From NCBI GenBank assembly GCA_904066235.2, contig CAJFCV020000001.1, positions 10,969,291-11,033,290 on the forward strand: DNA of 64,000 nt. Direction: 5' to 3'. The position numbers and the translations under genes are program-made. How positions within the stretch are numbered: position 1 is the stretch's first letter; every line of letters starts with the position of its first letter. Below are positions 58,903 through 64,000 of this stretch, piece by piece. This stretch comes from Bursaphelenchus xylophilus (Eukaryota; Nematoda; Chromadorea; Rhabditida; Aphelenchoididae). The notes under the pieces are model-generated. The model was not told the DNA's origin and did not search any database. It saw only the letters and a program-made list of their open reading frames with translations.

Positions 58903-59755
58903 TTAGTTTTATTTGTAATTAAAAAAAAAAATACGCCAAAATGTCTCCGCCGAAAAATGGTCTCTCCGCTGACGCGAAAAAAAATCTTTTGCAAATTTTA
59001 AAACCCGCCTACATCAAATCTTAAGTTTTATTTACACTTTTTGAATAGCAGCAAACAACCCAAAGATATACACAAAAACTTTGTTCAATATTTCCTGAAA
59101 CACCCTGTATTGTGACATTTACATGTACTCACTCTGCAAATCCAGCAGAAATTGAACAAAACAAACCCGGAATAAACAAAAACATTGAGTGTTTTCCGGA
59201 GGAGATGAAGGAAGTTTTCGGCAAAAAAACAGTGGTGTTATTGTGAAGGGCTGATAAATAAAAGTGCAAAGAGTTAGTGTGTAAAAAATAGAAAATAAAG
59301 CAGATAAGAGGGCTTTTTCTGGATCCACAAAAAAAAATGAAAAATTAGTTCCTTCGGAATGTTTTTGCATTCGAACCCTGTAGTTTGAGACTGGATTCCA
59401 TTTTGGAACCTTTCCTTCTCAATTTTTGTAACAACTCATCGATAACAGCATTAATCTGAGCACAATTGGGCTCCGTTTTTATGGCATGAGATTACAATGC
59501 AAGGTTTTTTTTGGGTAGCTAAAAATAAAGGTCATACAAAGAAATATTTCCTTTGCAAATCCATACAGGGAAATGGATTTTTTAGACCGAAAAAGGTATT
59601 TCTGAGTTTGACCAATTTATGACATTTACTGCATCTGACGCAGGGTTTGAAGAAAATCTGATGGTTGCATATTCATAATGTTTATTGCCAAAGAATCTCG
59701 GTTGTTTCTGCAAAGCGCGGTCTACAAACCCCACAAATTTTTCAAAAAAATCTTA
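58903..59755. other. Non-coding stretch between elements
   Basis: AT-rich; a TTTCTGCAAAGCGCGGTCT word lies at about 59705. No gene seen. Confidence 0.4.
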
Positions 59756-60201
59756 GGGGAAGTACTCCAAGTGCGACGCTCAGATTTTGATGAAGCTTGG
59801 TACAAATTCAGAAGAATTTTTTCCAAAATATATGCGAGAATCTTAGCTCGCGCTTTGCAGAAACAACCGAGATTTTTATATCGAAAGTCGGCCAACATTT
59901 AGGACTTTTTTCCGAATTTCGGCACGAAAAGTTTCATGCCTATTTCTACTATAGAGGATAATGTTTCTACAAAAAATGAAATTTTTCCGCACGAAACTAC
60001 CAAAGCTATGGCCGAAGAGCGCTTTTCTCTCTGACCGCTCTCCGCGTTTATCGTGCTCTCTCGGCGACAAAAATCGTTCGATATCTCGGCGGCGCCTGCA
60101 AAGCGCGAGCTAAAACTTTCAGGAATTGATACTTAGTCCATACCCGACGTGTGTGCAAAATTTAAAGAAAATCTGAGCGTCGCACTTGGAGTACTTCCCT
60201 G
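59756..60201 (-). mobile_element. ~448-bp TWA-flanked element, copy 5 (reverse)
   Basis: Starts GGGGAAGTACTCCAAGTGCG (first two bases of the terminus lost), ends CACTTGGAGTACTTCCCTG, flanked by TTA at 59753-59755 and 60202-60204. Confidence 0.82.
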
Positions 60202-61124
60202 TTAGTGTAAATTCGCGTCAAATTCAACCAAAATCTTCCCATCCATTCTTCAGACCCTTCCCACCTATTAGAACCTTTAAAAAATGCACTTCCAAACTTT
60301 CAAAAATTGAAATTTTTGAAACAAAAAATGGGAACAAGCGAAAAACGGAGCAAAGTGCGTCGAACTGTTGACCTTGTCATGCGATTCAGCGGGATGATAA
60401 TACCTTTTTCCGCTTCAAAAGCAGTTGTAAAGTGGAGAAATTTGCGAAAAAAGAAGATATTGCCACAGTAACCCAACATCAAGAAACATTACAAAATTGG
60501 CGAAAGAACGCTTTTTTTCCGATTTTTTCCGCAAGTATTGCACTTTGTTGGAGACCGTAGGTATTGGAGATTGATCTCTTCAGATGGGAATCGAAAAGAT
60601 GATGCAGGTTTTAACAAAATTTGATCGTGGTGATTCATACTGGAAGGAGATTTGGGGTCTGAAAGTTGAATATACATACTCGAATTATTGTCCAAAAATA
60701 GGAGGGATTTCCATTCAAAGGCGGTAATGCGTCCAAAAATTTGTTATGGAGTATTAGTTTAATCGGGATTTAAATAATTTTAAAAAAATTTTTGCAAAAA
60801 AATTGTTATTATGCATGATAACGACTGAAGGAAATCGAAAACATTGTCGAAATGCGCAAATTTGGCTGGCTCACAAAAACATTTTCAAGGTATTGCTTTG
60901 TCGGGAAAATAATGTGGATTTTTCGCAGCTTGAAATCTTATCGCTTTGTCACAGCAAACCGCGGCTGGAGGTGCGCGGTTGCGAGACGTTTTGCCGCGAC
61001 AGGGCCACATTATTTCCCCGACGGACTGATAGCACAAGATTTTTTACTGCATTTAATAAACAGAGATTTCTCCAGTCCCAATTCTCGAAAACTCTCAAAT
61101 TTTGTCCCTAAATTGTACTTGGGA
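60202..61124. other. Non-coding stretch, no supported gene
   Basis: Open frames at 60803-61127 overlap each other in two frames and lack splice or family support. Confidence 0.4.
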
Positions 61125-61269
61125 TAGACATGGCTCGTCGGCCGGCCCGGGCCGAAAATCTCGGCCCGGCCCGGCCGATCTGAAATCGGGCCGACGGGCC
61201 GAAATTTCGGCCCAGCCCACGGCCCTGCCCAGGCCGGCCCGGGCGGGCCCGGCCCGGGAGCCATGTCCA
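61125..61269. mobile_element. 145-bp GC-rich hAT-like MITE with 8-bp duplication
   Basis: Termini TAGACATGGCTC and GAGCCATGTCCA are inverted repeats; the interior is dense in GGCCCGGGC words. ACTTGGGA flanks both sides (61117-61124 and 61270-61277), an exact 8-bp duplication typical of hAT elements. Confidence 0.75.
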
Positions 61270-61277
61270 ACTTGGGA

Positions 61278-61904
61278 CACAAAGCAACTCCAAAAAAATC
61301 AAGCTCATGCTTTGCAGTCGAGATATTCAACAATCTCTTCCGGCAAAAGACAATGGGAACAGCTTCATCAATTACGGAATCAGAAGCAGTTATTTTACGG
61401 CTGTCGCCGAATCTGTCGGAAGGTAGTCCTCCTGTTTTTTCCACTATCTTCCAGACAGCCGGGTCACAATTTGGCTCGCCAACAGAGCCACCAAAGAAGT
61501 TTATTTATAATAGCTCCAATTATCCTTTGTCTAGAGCATACAGCAACTTTTATATATGCGAAAAATTTGTATATGATGGACAGGAAAGCAATTTTGATTC
61601 CTAAAATTCACACAGTACTTTCAACTCTAAAGTGTTCATTTATCTTGTCTATTATTTACATGTACAACCAAGTACCACAATGCAATCGATGTCGTATTTT
61701 ACCCATCAATCCAAAGCCATAGATCTTTGATAGAGCTCTGGATAATCATAGCTCTTCTTCTGCAACCAAACAATAACAACTAGCCCCACAAACGTAGCCT
61801 TTGTTCCCTCATTTGCCCTTGGAATGTGAAAATCGCTTTAATCAGCTGTCTAAATATTCAAATTCCTTCGGCCGATTCGCGGTTCCGCATTTTTCCTCCG
61901 GATT
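61278..61904. other. Upstream region of the DUF229-like gene
   Basis: Contains a repeat fragment (CATGCTTTGCAGTCGAGATATTCAACAATC) and one CGTATTTTAC at 61693-61702. No TATA box placed convincingly. Confidence 0.4.
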
Positions 61905-63174
61905 ATGACTTCTCCATCCACGAAATGCAATTTGGCCGCGCTGGGTGCATTGGTTTTGGTCAATTTCTACTTGGTCTATTATTTGTCAGTCAACTACTGG
62001 TTGAAGACAAAAGAGACCACAGAGACGGTGCCGACCAGAGTTCCGAGGAGGAATAAGACTTGTAAGCAGTGTTAATCCCTATATAGTATATTTTTTGATT
62101 CTAAATGAGGGATGCTGCAAGAAAAAACGGTAGAATTTTGACTATATTTGACAAAAATATGATTGACGGTGTCTGAGACTGATAGCCCCAGATTTTGAGC
62201 TTGCACTTTCCATGCGGTTCTCAGATTTTCTTTGAACTTTGCACACACGTCAGATATAAGCCACACATCAATTGCTGAAAAATTTAGCTCGAGCTTTCTC
62301 AACGCAGCCGAGATATTCAGCGATCCTTGCCGCCAAGGGAGTCCGCGGGATTTTTGGCCATGTCTTTGCCAGTTTTGGGTGGAAAAAATAAGATTGTTTT
62401 TGTGCGTTTACATGTTACCCTCTGCAATTTGAAGAGGCAAAAGACTCGCAAATCTCTTAAAAAACCTATTCTAATCTAGTACCAAGTTCCATCAAAATCT
62501 GGTCATCGCACTTTAAACAGTTCCCCTGTTTGTTTCGACTGGTAAAGTTACTTTTACTTCAAAGAATGTAGCGATAAATTTCATTTTTTGTTGGCCGACC
62601 GATTCTTCTCGTCTCTCAAATTTCCTAGTATCCGTAGGGGTTCGTATATACACAGAGTCTACAGTGAACGGAAGCTAAAGCTGAGGCTCTTTGAATCCTC
62701 ATACGTTATTTGCAGTGCCTCCGCTCCCACTAACATACAGCATCGATGAGCAGTTGCGAGTTGAGAAGATTCTATCGAAATTCTTCGATAATGATGGTGT
62801 AACAACCACAAATGTCGACAATTTCTCTCAAGAATGCGTTTTCGTGAACAAGCGCAGTCGTTTTTCGCCTCGAGGTTACGTTATCAACAAATCGTTGATA
62901 ATCCACCCACCTCAAGACGAAAATCTCAAAGAAGTTTGCAATTACAGGCAAGTTCTGACAAAAAGAATTAGAATGAAATAGAATTGGCATCAAAAAATAT
63001 TACTTTAGATGCATAAAGTTGGATGGCCATCAGCAAACTCGATACGAATGGAAATATATCGTTGTGAAGTATGCTATGACCGTCCCTGACTGTGATATGA
63101 TTGAAATCAAATGTGTTGATCAATGGAATGAAGAGATCACCTATTGCGATATTATACTGAGGTTTTTGTATTAA
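61905..63174 (+). CDS. Short type II membrane protein resembling the N-terminal part of DUF229 proteins
   Basis: Three exons, 61905-62061, 62716-62947 and 63009-63174, phases 1 and 2, giving 184 residues. The N-terminus has one signal-anchor helix (AALGALVLVNFYLVYYLSV) followed by a basic stretch, so the rest faces the lumen. The cysteine layout (ECVFVNK, VCNYRCI, DCDMIEIKC, YCDII) resembles, from memory, the region before the sulfatase-like domain of nematode DUF229 proteins, which normally run past 500 residues. The catalytic-type domain is absent: a stop and AATAAA follow at once, so this is a truncated paralogue or a 3'-eroded gene. Intron 2 (62948-63008) begins AG|GCAAGT, a GC-AG intron. 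No GT donor nearby keeps the frame. Intron 1 carries a degenerate repeat. Family assignment is moderate; the exon model is firmer. Confidence 0.65.
62201..62531 (+). mobile_element. Degenerate copy of the 448-bp family in intron 1 of the DUF229-like gene
   Basis: Contains TCAGATTTTCTTTGAACTTT, GCACACACGTCAGATATAAG, CCGAGATATTCAGCGATCC, TTTTTGGCCATGTC and ends AAACAGTTCCCCTGTTTG. Shorter than the good copies; left end eroded. Confidence 0.6.
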
Positions 63175-63184
63175 AAGTTGTAGT

Positions 63185-63190
63185 AATAAA
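63185..63190 (+). terminator. AATAAA polyadenylation signal of the DUF229-like gene
   Basis: AATAAA 11 bases after the TAA stop, supporting a true gene end here. Confidence 0.5.
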
Positions 63191-63389
63191 TGTAATCAAC
63201 ACTTTTTCCTTACGGGTTTGAGCTTATATATTAAATTAGAGTCAAAAAATCGATCTTATAACGGCAGACTTTGACGTTAGGCTAAAATGAAAGTTGTCGT
63301 ACATTTATGACAGAATTATCCAGTGACACATACGAGTGTCTTAGGCCTCATGAAAAGATTCGGGTAGAGAACACAAAAGTTATAGTTTT

Positions 63390-63481
63390 TTCACTTGGAG
63401 AGGGAAGCATTTCACCACATTTTTAATACTTCCCAGATACAAAATGGTACGTTTTTTGCCACTGGATCAGGCCCTCCACTG
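63390..63481. mobile_element. Right half of the CAGTG...GATCCAG MITE
   Basis: AAAATGGTACGTTTTTTGCC then ACTGGATCAGGCCCTCCACTG, followed by TA; matches the right end of the 49420-49678 element. The left half is missing. Confidence 0.7.
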
Positions 63482-64000
63482 TAACGTCAAATCTCATTAC
63501 TCATCCTGGAAAACGGCGTCAAACTATATAATCCAAGTTGCGTCGGACCTCATGTAAAATACAGAAAATGATGATTTTAAGACTTGGAATTTATCCTTTG
63601 TTGTCTTTTCTTCGCTGCAAAATTGTCACATTTCCTTCTGCAACCAAGATATTTCACTTTGTTTTCCTCCGAATCTAACTCATGCTTCATCGTCCCCTCA
63701 AACTTTAACGACCCTCTGATTGACGCACCGTCAGCGCCTCATAATTAAAGGCCCATCGTATCAAAGGCATTCCACTCCGCCTTTGTCGAGGCTTGTATAT
63801 TTCCCCGCTCGGCGGTAATAAATTTTAATAACCCTCGGCGTCAAGAATAATATTTTCCCACTGATTGGACGCCACGCTCATAAAAAATTCATCTCAATAT
63901 TTTTTGGAGTTATTGGCACTGATAAGTTGGGGGCTGCAACGGGTCTTTAACGGCTCTTCGGGTCCCTTTGATTGCGGCAGCCGGCCTTCAAGTCAAACTC
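63482..64000. other. Non-coding right edge with GC-richer, motif-bearing sequence from 63700
   Basis: Bases 63700-63990 contain TGATTGACGC, CATAATTAAAGG, CACTGATAAG and AATTTTAATAACC words (PBX/HOX, homeodomain and GATA-like). No exon is seen. The region may be regulatory for a gene beyond the window. Confidence 0.3.

Noticed and set aside
59340..59400. GGTTCGAATG on the minus strand, resembling a tRNA T-loop
   Set aside because: Stem bases do not pair and no anticodon or acceptor arm fits. No tRNA or rRNA gene was found anywhere in the window.
1..64000. CRISPR arrays, bacterial operons or Shine-Dalgarno sites
   Set aside because: Genes have spliceosomal introns throughout; direct repeats lack regular spacers.

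Overview
The window reads as nuclear DNA of a free-living or parasitic nematode. It is AT-rich. Introns are mostly short, start with GTAAG, GTGAG or GTAAA, and end in a T-rich run plus CAG. Two genes have a splice-acceptor-like AG with a pyrimidine tract 3-12 bases before the ATG, as expected for spliced-leader trans-splicing. Gene contents (FAAH2-like amidase, Ldh_2-type dehydrogenase, a DUF229-like fragment, a large Ig/FN3 receptor) suit a nematode. I cannot name the species. Exon models were built by hand: splice sites were read from the sequence and accepted only where the reading phase closes.

Left part, 1-32.7 kb (gene-bearing). In order: a small glycosylated membrane protein (minus, 1663-2515); an Ldh_2-family malate/L-lactate dehydrogenase-like enzyme (minus, 2742-4685); an orphan protein with an acidic serine-rich tail (minus, 6933-8534); a FAAH2-like amidase-signature protein that has lost two of three catalytic residues (plus, 12939-17410); a divergent pepsin-family protein (minus, 17622-18994) whose intron holds an inverted copy of part of its own first exon; a 1747-residue Ig/FN3 single-pass receptor-like protein (minus, 21418-27635); and a tentative serine-rich gene (minus, 31224-32701).

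Right part, 32.7-61.9 kb, is about 29 kb without a gene I can support. It is filled with small inverted-repeat elements and several GC-richer islands, including a CpG-island-like stretch at 43.1-43.9 kb and a purine-rich tract at 41.9-42.3 kb. These look more like regulatory DNA than random sequence, but that is inference. At 61905-63174 (plus) lies a short type II membrane protein resembling the N-terminal part of nematode DUF229 proteins, with a GC-AG intron.

Mobile-element content is high and unusually legible. Recognisable elements include: a TTAA-flanked element with ~470-bp inverted termini (11360-12688); a CCCTA-flanked element with 389-bp termini inside a FAAH-like gene intron (14218-15613); five ~448-bp elements with TTA/TAA duplications at 49.7-60.2 kb; TA-flanked small elements (10754-11019, 49420-49678); a GC-rich 145-bp element with an 8-bp duplication (61125-61269); a possible solo LTR (36292-36577); and a ~160-bp family whose ends carry the palindrome GTCATGATGAC, seen complete about eight times and as lone ends many more. 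Several otherwise different repeats share short conserved cores, which is the most puzzling pattern here.
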